Source of the DNA: an uncultured Clostridia bacterium
GTDB taxonomy: Bacteria > Bacillota > Clostridia > Oscillospirales > Ruminococcaceae
Length of the DNA: 32,291 nt
Direction: 5' to 3'
NCBI GenBank assembly: GCA_947624745.1
Contig: CANQLR010000026.1
Span: 1 to 32,291, forward strand
The stretch's first letter is position 1. Every line of letters starts with the position of its first letter. This document shows positions 1-7,103 of the stretch, piece after piece. The position numbers and the translations under genes were made by a program. Below the pieces are notes generated by a model. That model was not told the DNA's origin and did no database searches. It saw nothing but the letters and a program-made list of their open reading frames with translations.

Positions 1-114
1 TCCCATGATGTTCTTACCGAGAACAATTCACAGCATTCCCTATTCGGCAGGGACGCTTGCAGCAAATATGTCGGAAATGAAAAAACACAAACAATCATGG
101 GCGGCAAACTTTAA
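1..114 (+). CDS. Possible 3' end of an unidentified element gene
   Basis: Frame 1 is open from the window edge to a TAA at 112-114 and would encode the last 37 residues of a protein. I do not recognise it. The overlapping frame starting with ATG at position 5 is also open, to a TAA just before the excisionase gene, so the frame is uncertain. The hairpin at 99-124 overlaps this stop codon, which fits the end of a gene. Its place before xis and int suggests a cargo or replication gene of the mobile element. Confidence 0.25.
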   Translation, partial: SHDVLTENNSQHSLFGRDACSKYVGNEKTQTIMGGKL

Positions 115-124
115 CTTGCCGCCC
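99..124 (+). terminator. Hairpin, probable terminator upstream of xis
   Basis: A perfect 9-bp stem (GGGCGGCAA at 99-107, TTGCCGCCC at 116-124) with an 8-base loop is followed by an A/T-rich stretch with no clean T run. It probably ends or weakens transcription entering from the left before the excisionase gene. Confidence 0.45.
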
Positions 125-149
125 TTAAATTAAAATAGGAGGCGATAGC

Positions 150-380
150 ATGGCAGCAGTAGCACAGATTTCCCAGCGTGACGCTTACAGGATAATGTTC
201 AAAGATTACCCAGACGTTCTGAACATCGAAGAAATGTGCGGCATTTTAGGGATAAGCACAAAGACAGGCTATCAGCTTCTTAAAGACGGAAAAATTCAGA
301 ATCTCAAAGTCGGTCGGTCGTACAGGATTCCGAAGATACATCTTCTGACTTACCTTGGGATAGGAAATTGTGAGAATTGA
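150..380 (+). CDS. Excisionase-like winged-helix DNA-binding protein
   Basis: This 76-residue protein belongs to the small winged helix-turn-helix group (MerR-like, excisionase/HTH_17 type) often found beside integrases. Residues about 24-70 contain the predicted helix-turn-helix and wing, with the motif LNIEEMCGILGIS followed by GKIQNLKVGRSYRIP. An AGGAGG at 137-142 precedes the ATG at a normal distance. The known role of this family is to bend DNA at attachment sites and favour excision by the partner recombinase. The tyrosine integrase lies 172 bases downstream on the same strand, with its own promoter in the gap. The assignment as Xis rests on family and neighbourhood; a plain regulator is the alternative. 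Confidence 0.8.
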   Translation: MAAVAQISQRDAYRIMFKDYPDVLNIEEMCGILGISTKTGYQLLKDGKIQNLKVGRSYRIPKIHLLTYLGIGNCEN

Positions 381-412
381 TAATTTTGCACAAACAGGCA
401 GCAGAAAAATCG

Positions 413-426
413 TCACTTTAAAGTGA
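413..426. promoter_or_regulatory. 14-bp perfect palindrome between xis and int
   Basis: TCACTTTAAAGTGA reads the same on both strands and lies 10 bases upstream of the predicted -35 box of the integrase promoter. The position suits an operator for a dimeric repressor or the Xis-like protein. The binding protein is unknown. Confidence 0.45.
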
Positions 427-435
427 TAAATTTAC

Positions 436-464
436 TTCCATATTCAAAGCGTTTGTGATATAAT
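436..464 (+). promoter_or_regulatory. Predicted integrase promoter with extended -10
   Basis: The -10 box TATAAT at 459-464 is preceded by TGA, giving an extended -10. A weak -35 (TTCCAT, 436-441) lies 17 bases upstream. It would start transcription near 471 and give a leader of about 80 bases before int. Confidence 0.6.
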
Positions 465-552
465 TTAGATAATGCGCAACCTAAAAAATGCGCTGAAATC
501 TTAAAATGTATCAGGCGCGAGAGGATCTGCTGCCTTGAAAGGAGCATTGAAT

Positions 553-1710
553 ATGGTAGCAGGTCATTTAAGTGAAAAGAAAGGTTATTACTATGCAGTC
601 TTGAATTGCCATGATGCTTTTGGCAAAAGAAAGACTAAGTGGATAGCTACAGGACTGCCTGTTAAGGGCAACAAGAAAAAGGCTGAACAGTTTCTGATTG
701 AAGCTCGCAGAGATTTTGTTGAGGAAAAGCAACTGACCGACGAAAGCCTGCTGTTTTCGGAGTATCTTGAACAGTGGCTTGAAATTGTCAAAGGCTCGAT
801 TGCGGTAACTACATATTCTTCATACTGCAACGCTGTTAAAAGCATAATCTCTCCGTATTTCAGAAAGAAAAGGGTAACGCTCAAAAAGCTCACGGCGAGA
901 GATATTCAAGAATTTTATCTCGATGAGTTAAAGAGAGTGAGCGCGTCGTCAATCAAACATTACCACGCAAATATCCATTCGGCATTAAAGTATGCCATCA
1001 AGCTTGATTTGATTGATTCCAATCCCTCTGAAAAAGTTACTCTGCCAAAGAAAGAACGGTTTGTCGGGCAGTATTACGATTCGGGCGAGATGAACAGGTT
1101 GTTTGAGGTTTCCAAAGGAACAAAGATTGAAATTCCGATTCTCTTAGGCGCGTTTTACGGACTTAGAAGAAGTGAAGCGTTAGGACTTAGGTGGGACGCG
1201 ATTGACTTCGGCAAAAACACCATTACAATCTGCCACACAGTCACGGTCTGCAATGTGGACGGCAAGCTGACGCTTGTTGAATCAGATACTACCAAGACCA
1301 AATCAAGTCTTAGGACGCTGCCGCTTGTTCCGTTTATGCGGGAAAGGCTGCTTGAGCTGAAAGAGGAGCAGGAAGAAAATCGCCGACTTTGCGGGCGCAG
1401 CTATAATAAGGAATACTTAGGCTATATCTGCGTTACGGAGATAGGAGATTTAATCAAGCCGCACTATCTGACCGACAGCTTTCCAAAGCTGTTAGAGGAA
1501 AACGGTTTGAGACGGATAAGGTTCCACGACCTCCGGCACAGCTGCGCGTCACTTCTTTTGGCGAACGGCGTTCCGATGAAGCAGATCCAAGAATGGCTCG
1601 GACATAGCGATTACAGCACAACGGCTAACATCTATGCTCATCTGGACTATTCTTCTAAGCTTGATTCAGCGGGCGCGCTCATGAGCGGTTTGGGCATTAA
1701 ATCGCTGTAA
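553..1710 (+). CDS. int: Tyrosine recombinase (integrase)
   Basis: This site-specific recombinase of the phage/ICE integrase type catalyses integration and excision of the element. A TTG at 535 extends the frame, but the ribosome binding sequence AAAGGAG (538-544) sits inside that extension, nine bases before the ATG at 553, so I choose the ATG (385 residues). The order is an N-terminal AP2-like arm-binding domain (about 5-55), a SAM-like core-binding domain (about 65-160) and a catalytic domain (about 170-375). Catalytic residues visible are Arg205 (YGLRRSEALGLRW), the His325-x-x-Arg328 box (HDLRHS), His351 (WLGHS) and the nucleophile Tyr361 (IYAHLDY). It lies downstream of the excisionase-like gene and reads toward the tRNA-Ser genes, the usual layout for an element inserted in a tRNA gene. 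Confidence 0.95.
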   Translation: MVAGHLSEKKGYYYAVLNCHDAFGKRKTKWIATGLPVKGNKKKAEQFLIEARRDFVEEKQLTDESLLFSEYLEQWLEIVKGSIAVTTYSSYCNAVKSIISPYFRKKRVTLKKLTARDIQEFYLDELKRVSASSIKHYHANIHSALKYAIKLDLIDSNPSEKVTLPKKERFVGQYYDSGEMNRLFEVSKGTKIEIPILLGAFYGLRRSEALGLRWDAIDFGKNTITICHTVTVCNVDGKLTLVESDTTKTKSSLRTLPLVPFMRERLLELKEEQEENRRLCGRSYNKEYLGYICVTEIGDLIKPHYLTDSFPKLLEENGLRRIRFHDLRHSCASLLLANGVPMKQIQEWLGHSDYSTTANIYAHLDYSSKLDSAGALMSGLGIKSL

Positions 1711-1736
1711 GAAGATATGCGGCTTGCGACAGGGGT

Positions 1737-1762
1737 CCCCGCAAACGCCTGCGTTTGTGGGG
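1737..1762. repeat. Near-perfect 12-bp inverted repeat after int
   Basis: CCCCGCAAACGC at 1737-1748 pairs with GCGTTTGTGGGG at 1751-1762, with one G-T pair and a 2-base loop. There is no T run on either side, so it is not a standard terminator. The 227 bases between int and the tRNA hold this and a second hairpin at 1910-1931, and no convincing gene. Confidence 0.55.
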
Positions 1763-1909
1763 GTAAAGGCGTATGCAGAAGCATTATTTCTTGCCGCTCG
1801 ACTGCCCTCGGCGACAACGATTGCCTCGGGTGTCTCACGGAGAAATAATCGCGTCTGCGCGCGGAATGAGTGAAGCGGCGATTTCAAATGCGAAGCATGA
1901 AGAAAGCGC

Positions 1910-1931
1910 CGCAAGCGATATGAAGCTTGCG
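1910..1931 (-). repeat. Hairpin just 3' of tRNA-Ser
   Basis: CGCAAGC (1910-1916) and GCTTGCG (1925-1931) form a 7-bp stem with an 8-base loop, starting 7 bases beyond the CCA end of the tRNA on the minus strand. It could terminate or protect the precursor, but the tract after it (GCGCTTTCTTC in the minus sense) is only partly T-rich. Confidence 0.35.
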
Positions 1932-1937
1932 ACGCCG

Positions 1938-2031
1938 TGGCGGAGACGGTGGGATTCGAACCCACGGGCAGGCTCATCACCCGCCAAACGATTTCGAGTC
2001 GTTCCCGTTATGACCACTTCGATACGTCTCC
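1938..2031 (-). tRNA. tRNA-Ser(CGA), complete
   Basis: Read on the minus strand, this is a full class II tRNA with a long variable arm. The acceptor strands GGAGACG (2031-2025) and CGTCTCC (1948-1942) pair perfectly, the anticodon loop is CTCGAAA with anticodon CGA (codon UCG), the T arm contains GGTTCGAATCC, and the CCA end is encoded (1940-1938). It lies between the integrase gene and a broken second copy. I see no strong promoter directly upstream, so it may be read from the promoter at 2211-2239 through the broken copy. It may have been brought by the element to replace the copy disrupted at 2160. Confidence 0.95.
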
Positions 2032-2159
2032 AAATTTATTCAATTTTAGTCCCTCAAAATCAGGAGAGAACTGATAGAGAGAACAGAAAAATTGCCAAGC
2101 CTACAAAGTCCCGAAAATAAAGCACTTTCCGAGAAATTTTCCAAAAATATCCAATCAGT

Positions 2160-2199
2160 TTTCGAGTCGAGCCCGTTATGACCTCTTCGATACCGCTCC
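2160..2199 (-). pseudogene. tRNA-Ser(CGA) fragment: 5' half, cut at the anticodon loop
   Basis: On the minus strand this 40-base segment reads as acceptor strand GGAGCGG, D arm and the 5' side of the anticodon stem, ending in CGACTCGAAA. It matches the corresponding part of the complete tRNA-Ser at 35 of 40 positions by my count, then identity stops abruptly. The anticodon 3' strand, variable arm, T arm and acceptor 3' strand are missing. Its acceptor strand would mispair at two positions with the 3' half of the complete gene, so the two pieces do not come from one functional gene. A good promoter lies just upstream (2211-2239). This looks like the chromosomal side of an attachment site inside the anticodon loop. 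Confidence 0.85.
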
Positions 2200-2210
2200 A
2201 CAGCCTTGAT

Positions 2211-2239
2211 ATTATATCACACATTTCTGAAAAATGCAA
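2211..2239 (-). promoter_or_regulatory. tRNA-Ser promoter
   Basis: On the minus strand, -35 TTGCAT (2239-2234), a 17-base spacer and -10 TATAAT (2216-2211) predict a start near 2204, five bases before the broken tRNA 5' half. It is probably the original host tRNA promoter and could still drive the complete tRNA 170 bases further on. Confidence 0.75.
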
Positions 2240-2341
2240 GGGCTTTTTGAAAAAATAATCCCCTTTTCTTTTTTCACGGCTTTTTCCCGCTTTTTTGATG
2301 ATCCTCCTCCAAAATCCCGCCCCCTTTTCCCCCCCAAGCCC

Positions 2342-2370
2342 TTGCATTTTCTCCCCAAATGTATTATAAT
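2342..2370 (+). promoter_or_regulatory. Promoter for the DUF1858-trmK gene run
   Basis: TTGCAT at 2342-2347, a 17-base spacer and TATAAT at 2365-2370 give a near-consensus promoter 48 bases before the DUF1858 start. The -35 lies in AAGCCCTTGCAT (2336-2347), the exact reverse complement of 2234-2245, which holds the -35 of the divergent tRNA promoter. Confidence 0.8.
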
Positions 2371-2417
2371 AGTATATCATCCGCCTTTTCGGCCAAAATA
2401 ATCAAGGAGGTAATCAA

Positions 2418-2627
2418 ATGGACAAGATCACTGAAAAAACGGTCATCGGCGACATTTTGGACGTCGATTTCGGCTGCGCGCCCCTGTTTTTGGAGATGGG
2501 CATGCACTGCCTCGGATGCCCGAGCGCGCGCGGCGAGACCATCGAGGAGGCCTGTTCCGTTCACGGAAACGACCCTGCCGAGCTCGTGAAGAAGCTCCGC
2601 GCCTACTTCGGTCAGGATGCTGATTAA
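2418..2627 (+). CDS. DUF1858 domain protein
   Basis: This 69-residue cytoplasmic protein matches the DUF1858 family. It shows the family pattern: an N-terminal helix (ITEKTVIGDILDVDF), the GM-HCLGCPSA segment with two cysteines (residues about 33 and 36) and an acidic C-terminal helix. The molecular role is not established; some relatives are annotated as hydrid-cluster-associated redox disulfide proteins, and the CxxC pair fits redox or metal binding. AAGGAGG at 2404-2410 precedes the ATG. The 3' end overlaps trmK by 11 bases, so translation is probably coupled. Confidence 0.85.
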   Translation: MDKITEKTVIGDILDVDFGCAPLFLEMGMHCLGCPSARGETIEEACSVHGNDPAELVKKLRAYFGQDAD

Positions 2628-3315
2628 GCTCCCGCCGAGGCTTGCCGCCTGCGCCGGGCTCGTTTCCCGCGGCGGCGTGCTTTTGGACATAGGCACCGAC
2701 CACGCCCTGCTCCCCTGCTTTTTGGCGGAGGCAAACAGGGTGCGGCTTGCGTATGCCTGCGACGTCGCGCCGGGGCCTCTAAGCGCCGCAAAGGCCGATA
2801 TTGCGCGGTTCGGGCTTTCGAGGAGGGTGATCCCTCTCCTCTCGGACGGCTTTAAGGACATTCCCGCCGACATTCTCCCCGCCGTCACCGACGTTGTCAT
2901 CGCGGGCATGGGTGGCGAGCTTATCGCGGAGATCCTTTCGCCCGCCCCGAGGAGCGAAGCCGTCAATTTTATCCTTCAGCCGAACTCCCGCGCGTCGCAT
3001 CTCCGCCGGTTTTTGCATGATCGCGGGTTTCAAGTCGCCTCCGAGCGGGCGGTCATAGACGGCCGGTTCGCCTATACGATTATAAATGCAAAATTTTCGG
3101 GAGAGCCCGTCCCCCGCGCCCTCAGTGATCTTGAGGCCGAGATCGGTCATCTCGATCCGGCCGATCCCCCCTCGCGCGAGTATCTTCTAAGGGAGGCCTC
3201 GCGCTTAAAGGCCGCCGCCGATGGCATGAGCCGCTCTCAAAAACCCTCCCCCGAGGCGGAGAAAATACTTAATCTTTCAAATCAAATTGCGGCGTTTGCC
3301 GATAAAAAGAGCTGA
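2617..3315 (+). CDS. trmK: tRNA (adenine(22)-N1)-methyltransferase TrmK
   Basis: This SAM-dependent enzyme, known from B. subtilis YqfN, methylates N1 of adenine 22 in the D loop of tRNAs. At 232 residues it has the usual family length. Visible motifs are the N-terminal LPPRLAACAGLV helix, the SAM-binding motif I DIGTDHALLP (about 24-33), the catalytic-site motif VVIAGMGGELI (about 92-102) and LQPNSRASHLRRFL. The ATG has only a weak ribosome binding site and overlaps the preceding stop codon, implying translational coupling. The nif3-like gene follows after 19 bases, matching the conserved yqfN-yqfO order of Firmicutes. Confidence 0.92.
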   Translation: MLIKLPPRLAACAGLVSRGGVLLDIGTDHALLPCFLAEANRVRLAYACDVAPGPLSAAKADIARFGLSRRVIPLLSDGFKDIPADILPAVTDVVIAGMGGELIAEILSPAPRSEAVNFILQPNSRASHLRRFLHDRGFQVASERAVIDGRFAYTIINAKFSGEPVPRALSDLEAEIGHLDPADPPSREYLLREASRLKAAADGMSRSQKPSPEAEKILNLSNQIAAFADKKS

Positions 3316-3334
3316 ATTTTTCGGAGGAATCACC

Positions 3335-4129
3335 ATGGCAACAATTAAAGAAATTTACGATTTTTTGGACTCGTTCGCCCCGTTTTGCAACCAGGACAGC
3401 TTCGACAACTCGGGGCTCTGCGTGGGCGAAATGTCTGATCCGCGTGAGATAAATTCCGTCCTTTTGTGCCTCGACATCACAAATCCCGTGGTCGAGGAGG
3501 CGAAAAGCGGCGGCTTCGGCGCGATAATAAGCCATCACCCGGTAATTTTCCACGCGACAAAGCACATCGACCTGTCACAGCCCTATTCGCGAGCACTCGC
3601 CTACGGCCTGCCCTGTATCGGCACCCACACCTGCCTCGACAGCGCGCCCTACAGCTTAAGCGACATGATGGTCGACCGGCTCGGCTTCAAAAACCTCGGA
3701 GCGATCCCCTACATAAACCGTCAGGACCCGAAAACCGGCGCTCCGGTCGGATACGGCGCAACGGCGGAGTGCCCCGAAATGTCGGCGGAGGAGCTCGCGA
3801 AGCTCTGCAAAACTGCCTTCGATTCGGCGGCGCTTCGCTACTGCGACGGCAAAAAACCGATAACTCGGGTCGTCTGCGCCTCGGGGGCGTGCTCCGAAAC
3901 GCTCGAATACGCCTACTCTCAGGGCGCGCAGGCGGTGGTCACGGCGGACGTCAAGCTCGACCGCTTTTTGGAGGCCGACCGCCTCGGCATGACCCTCATC
4001 GACGCGGGACACTACGAGACCGAGGCGATAGCGCTTCCCTATCTTGCGAAAAAGCTCACCGAGCGCTTCGGGATAAAATGCGGGATAACCGCCGCGGACC
4101 GCGTTGTCAAAGGACTTTACACCGACTAA
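3335..4129 (+). CDS. Nif3-like dinuclear metal centre hexameric protein
   Basis: This 264-residue protein belongs to the NIF3/YqfO (DUF34) family, which forms hexameric rings with two metal ions per subunit; some members act as GTP cyclohydrolase I type 2-like enzymes, but the general role is unsettled. Predicted metal ligands are His67-His68 (SHHPV), His98 and Asp102 (GTHTCLDSA), and His226 and Glu230 (GHYETE). I take the ATG at 3335 because GGAGGA lies 7 bases upstream; the longer frame from 3287 overlaps trmK. It is the short form without the YqfO PII-like insertion. The rqcH gene follows after 9 bases. Confidence 0.92.
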   Translation: MATIKEIYDFLDSFAPFCNQDSFDNSGLCVGEMSDPREINSVLLCLDITNPVVEEAKSGGFGAIISHHPVIFHATKHIDLSQPYSRALAYGLPCIGTHTCLDSAPYSLSDMMVDRLGFKNLGAIPYINRQDPKTGAPVGYGATAECPEMSAEELAKLCKTAFDSAALRYCDGKKPITRVVCASGACSETLEYAYSQGAQAVVTADVKLDRFLEADRLGMTLIDAGHYETEAIALPYLAKKLTERFGIKCGITAADRVVKGLYTD

Positions 4130-4138
4130 GGAGGAAAA

Positions 4139-5899
4139 ATGGCGCTTGACGGCATCTATTTAAGTCTTATAAAAAGGGAGCTTTCGGAGGCGCTTTTGGG
4201 CGCTCGGGTCGACAGGATCCACCAGCCCGCGCGGGAGAGCCTTGTCATCACCTTTCGCACCCAAAGCGGCACGAAAAAGCTTCTGATGAACTCCTCGGCG
4301 GGCTCGGCGCGGGTTCATCTGACCCTCCGCGAGCCCGAAAACCCGCAGGTCCCGCCGATGTTCTGCATGCTGCTGCGAAAGCACATCGGCTCGGGAAAGC
4401 TCGTGAATATCCGTCAGGACGGCTTCGAGAGGATACTTTTCCTCGACTTCGAGGCCTCCGACGAGCTTGGCGATAGGGTCAGCCTGACCCTCGCGGTCGA
4501 GATAATGGGGCGCTGCTCGAACATCGTCCTCATCTCCCCCGAGGGGCGGGTGATCGACTCAATAAAGCGGGTCGGCGAGGATATGTCGAGGGTGAGGCCG
4601 GTGCTGCCCGGCACGGCATACAGCCTTCCCCCGCGCGAGAAACGGCTCGATCCCCTTGATTTTGACCCCGAGGAGCTTTTAAGCCGCCTTTCGGGGGATA
4701 AGCAGGAGCTCTCGAAGGCGCTTGTCAAAGCCTTCGAGGGTATCTCCCCGATATTTGCCCGCGAGGCGGCGTTTTTTGCCTGCCGCGGGGAGGAAAAATT
4801 ATGCAGCGAGCTTAGCGGCGACAATACCGACCGTCTGCTGTATTTTCTTAAAGACGTTAAAGAAAAGATAGCTCGGCGGGAGAACGTATACTGCCTTGTA
4901 AAGGACAAAAACGGCCTTATGAAGGACTTTTCCTTCATAAAAATAAACCAGTACGGCGGCCTCACGCTGACGAAGGAATACGATACCCCCTCGGCGCTTT
5001 TGGACGGATTTTACACCGAGCGCGACGCGCTTATGCAGACCAAGCAGCGCGCCGACGACCTTTTCCGGGTGCTGACGTCTTTGAACGAGCGCGTCCGCCG
5101 CAGGGTCGCGAGCCAGAAGATCGAGCTCGAGGAGTGCAAAAACCGCGACGAATACCGCATAAAGGGCGACTTAATAACCGCGAACCTCTACGCCGTAGAG
5201 CGCGGAATGACAAAAATTACCGTCCCGAACTTTTACGAGGAGGGCTCGCCCGAGGTCGAAATAGCGCTCGACCCGCGCCTCACGCCGTCGATGAACGCGC
5301 AGAAATACTACTCGGAGTACCGCAAGGCCGACACCGCCGAAAAGATGCTCCGGGGGCTCATCGAAAAGGGCGAGAGCGAGATAAAATATCTCGAATCGGT
5401 GTTCGACTCGCTTTCCCGCGCGACCGCCGAGGCCGAGCTTTACGAGATCCGCGAGGAATTAAAGGCCGAGGGCTACTTAAGGTCTGGCGGGAAAAAGGTG
5501 AAGGCGCCGAAGGCCCTCCCGCCGATAAGATACCGCTCGACGGACGGGTTTTTGATACTCTCGGGGAGAAACAACCGCCAAAACGACCGGCTGACCCTGC
5601 GTTCTGCCGACCGAAACGACCTTTGGTTCCACGTCAAGGACATCACCGGGTCCCACGTCGTGCTCGTTTTAGAGGGCAGAGAGCCCACCGAGGAGGGCAT
5701 TTTCGCCGCCGCGAAGATCGCCGCCTACAACTCTTCGGCCAAAAACAGCTCGAACGTGCCGGTCGATTATACCCGGGTGAGGTTCGTGAAAAAGCCCGCG
5801 GGAGCGAAGCCGGGAATGGTAATTTATACCGACCAGAAGACGGTCTACGTCACCCCGGACGGCGACGAAGCCGAGAGCATGAAGGAGAAAAAGCAATGA
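4139..5899 (+). CDS. rqcH: RqcH / NFACT family ribosome quality-control factor
   Basis: At 586 residues this matches bacterial RqcH (often annotated fibronectin-binding protein or FbpA). RqcH binds obstructed 50S subunits and recruits tRNA-Ala to add alanine tails to stalled chains. The NFACT-N domain (about 5-240) contains the EIMGRCSN motif (121-128). A central coiled-coil region (about 290-440) is followed by the NFACT-R domain with DLWFHVKDITGSHVVL (about 497-512). The position equivalent to the catalytic-type Asp-Arg pair reads Glu97-Arg98 in GFERILFLDF, a conservative difference. AGGAGG at 4128-4133 supports the start. The next gene begins on the ATGA overlap at its end. Confidence 0.93.
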   Translation: MALDGIYLSLIKRELSEALLGARVDRIHQPARESLVITFRTQSGTKKLLMNSSAGSARVHLTLREPENPQVPPMFCMLLRKHIGSGKLVNIRQDGFERILFLDFEASDELGDRVSLTLAVEIMGRCSNIVLISPEGRVIDSIKRVGEDMSRVRPVLPGTAYSLPPREKRLDPLDFDPEELLSRLSGDKQELSKALVKAFEGISPIFAREAAFFACRGEEKLCSELSGDNTDRLLYFLKDVKEKIARRENVYCLVKDKNGLMKDFSFIKINQYGGLTLTKEYDTPSALLDGFYTERDALMQTKQRADDLFRVLTSLNERVRRRVASQKIELEECKNRDEYRIKGDLITANLYAVERGMTKITVPNFYEEGSPEVEIALDPRLTPSMNAQKYYSEYRKADTAEKMLRGLIEKGESEIKYLESVFDSLSRATAEAELYEIREELKAEGYLRSGGKKVKAPKALPPIRYRSTDGFLILSGRNNRQNDRLTLRSADRNDLWFHVKDITGSHVVLVLEGREPTEEGIFAAAKIAAYNSSAKNSSNVPVDYTRVRFVKKPAGAKPGMVIYTDQKTVYVTPDGDEAESMKEKKQ

Positions 5900-6240
5900 A
5901 GACGAACCTGCCGAAGCGCCTATTACAGGCACTTCCCTACGCCGCGGTGATACTTGCGGTGTATTTGGCGCTGCCGTTCGGGGCGATGGGCCTCGGCCGG
6001 GCGGACATATATAATATCGTGCCGCTGCTCGATTGCTGCGGGTGCATGGCGGTGGGGTATTTCTACGGCCGAAAGCACGGCCGCGACCCGGTTTTGCCGC
6101 TTGTTTCCGCGCTTTTGTTCCTGCCGATGATGTTTATTTTTTACAATACGACCGCGTGGATCTACCTTATTCTGACAGCGATTTTTGCCTATTTGGGGCA
6201 GTGTATTGGAAACATGTACCAAAGTAAGTTCGGCCGTTAA
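5896..6240 (+). CDS. Small hypothetical membrane protein, 114 residues
   Basis: I do not recognise this protein. The ATG at 5896 overlaps the rqcH stop (ATGA) and has AAGGAG at 5882-5887, so it is translationally coupled. The product has about four hydrophobic segments (residues about 12-32, 39-60, 71-90 and 94-110), with short charged loops such as FYGRKHGRDP. It resembles small membrane proteins of unknown function found after rqcH in some Clostridia, but that comparison is from memory. A longer open frame from 5134 within rqcH is an overlap artefact. Confidence 0.7.
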   Translation: MKTNLPKRLLQALPYAAVILAVYLALPFGAMGLGRADIYNIVPLLDCCGCMAVGYFYGRKHGRDPVLPLVSALLFLPMMFIFYNTTAWIYLILTAIFAYLGQCIGNMYQSKFGR

Positions 6241-6303
6241 TATTTCCGAAACACAAAAAACAAATTTTTAACGATTTTTTAACACTTCTGAAACATTTTG
6301 AGG

Positions 6304-6332
6304 TTGCAACAGGGGCGTATTTGTGATAAAAT
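6304..6332 (+). promoter_or_regulatory. Promoter for the TrmO-like gene
   Basis: TTGCAA (6304-6309), a 17-base spacer and TAAAAT (6327-6332) predict a start near 6339. This excludes the upstream ATG at 6298 as the start codon and supports the GTG at 6397. Confidence 0.7.
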
Positions 6333-6396
6333 AGAGGCTCGGAAGAAAAAATTAGCAGAAACAGGCCGGGGAAGGGCTTTGGAGAGGAGCGCCGAA

Positions 6397-7086
6397 GTGG
6401 AGATCGAGAGGATCGCGTGGATCGAGACGGGGTATGAGGAAAAATTCGGCGTGCCGAGGCAGAGCGGGCTCGTCCGGGACGTCGGGAGGATAATCTTCGA
6501 GCCGAAATTTCGCGTGCCCGAGGCATTCCGCGGCATTGAGGAGTTTTCGCACCTTTGGCTCATCTGGGGCTTTTCGGAGGATTTTGCCTCAAAAAAGCCG
6601 GAAAAAGGCGGTTTTTCGCCGACTGTACGCCCGCCGAGGCTCGGAGGAAATTCGCGGGTCGGGGTGTTCGCTACGCGTTCGCCTAACCGCCCGAACAGGC
6701 TGGGGCTGAGCGCAGTTAAGCTGCTTAAATATTCTGAGGATAAGGAACTGGGCCCTACGCTTTTGGTCGAGGGGGCCGACATGGTCAGCGGGAGCCCGAT
6801 ATATGACGTCAAGCCGTACCTGAAATACGCGGATTCGCTGCCCGGGGCGGTCGGCGGTTTTGCGGAAAAATCCGCGGAATATCGGCTTTCGGTGGACTTC
6901 CCGGAGGAGCTTCGGGCCGCCGCCGGGGATCGCACAGAGGCGATCTCGGAGATGATCTCGCAGGACCCGAGGCCGCATTATCAGGACGACCCCGAGAGGA
7001 TCTACCGCTTCAGATACCGGGGGTTAGAGGTCGGATTTCGGGTCTTTGGGGACCGCGCCGAGGTCACGGAGGTCGCGGAAGGATAA
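6397..7086 (+). CDS. TrmO-like tRNA m6t6A37 methyltransferase (TsaA/YaeB family)
   Basis: This family transfers a methyl group from SAM to N6 of t6A37 in tRNA, best known for E. coli TrmO. The start is taken as GTG at 6397 because AGGAG lies at 6385-6389 and the promoter is at 6304-6332, giving 229 residues. Family landmarks in order are IAWIETGYEEKFGVPRQSGLV, EEFSHLWLIWGF, RVGVFATRSPNRPNRLGLSAV and SGSPIYDVKPYLKYADS, followed by a C-terminal domain with LSVDFPEELR and QDPRPHYQ. The partially different GSPIYDVKPY compared with the more usual DGTPVLDIKPY does not remove the core motif. Enzyme activity is inferred from family. Confidence 0.88.
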   Translation: MEIERIAWIETGYEEKFGVPRQSGLVRDVGRIIFEPKFRVPEAFRGIEEFSHLWLIWGFSEDFASKKPEKGGFSPTVRPPRLGGNSRVGVFATRSPNRPNRLGLSAVKLLKYSEDKELGPTLLVEGADMVSGSPIYDVKPYLKYADSLPGAVGGFAEKSAEYRLSVDFPEELRAAAGDRTEAISEMISQDPRPHYQDDPERIYRFRYRGLEVGFRVFGDRAEVTEVAEG

Positions 7087-7103
7087 TTTTTGCCGGAAAG
7101 GAA

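Noticed and set aside
1773-2120. 115-codon open frame running through the tRNA-Ser gene
   Set aside because: It crosses a complete tRNA and has no ribosome binding site or recognisable sequence.
5134-5895. Long upstream part of the open frame that contains the small membrane protein
   Set aside because: It overlaps rqcH in another frame and is Arg-rich. Only the part from ATG 5896, with its own ribosome binding site and membrane segments, is real.
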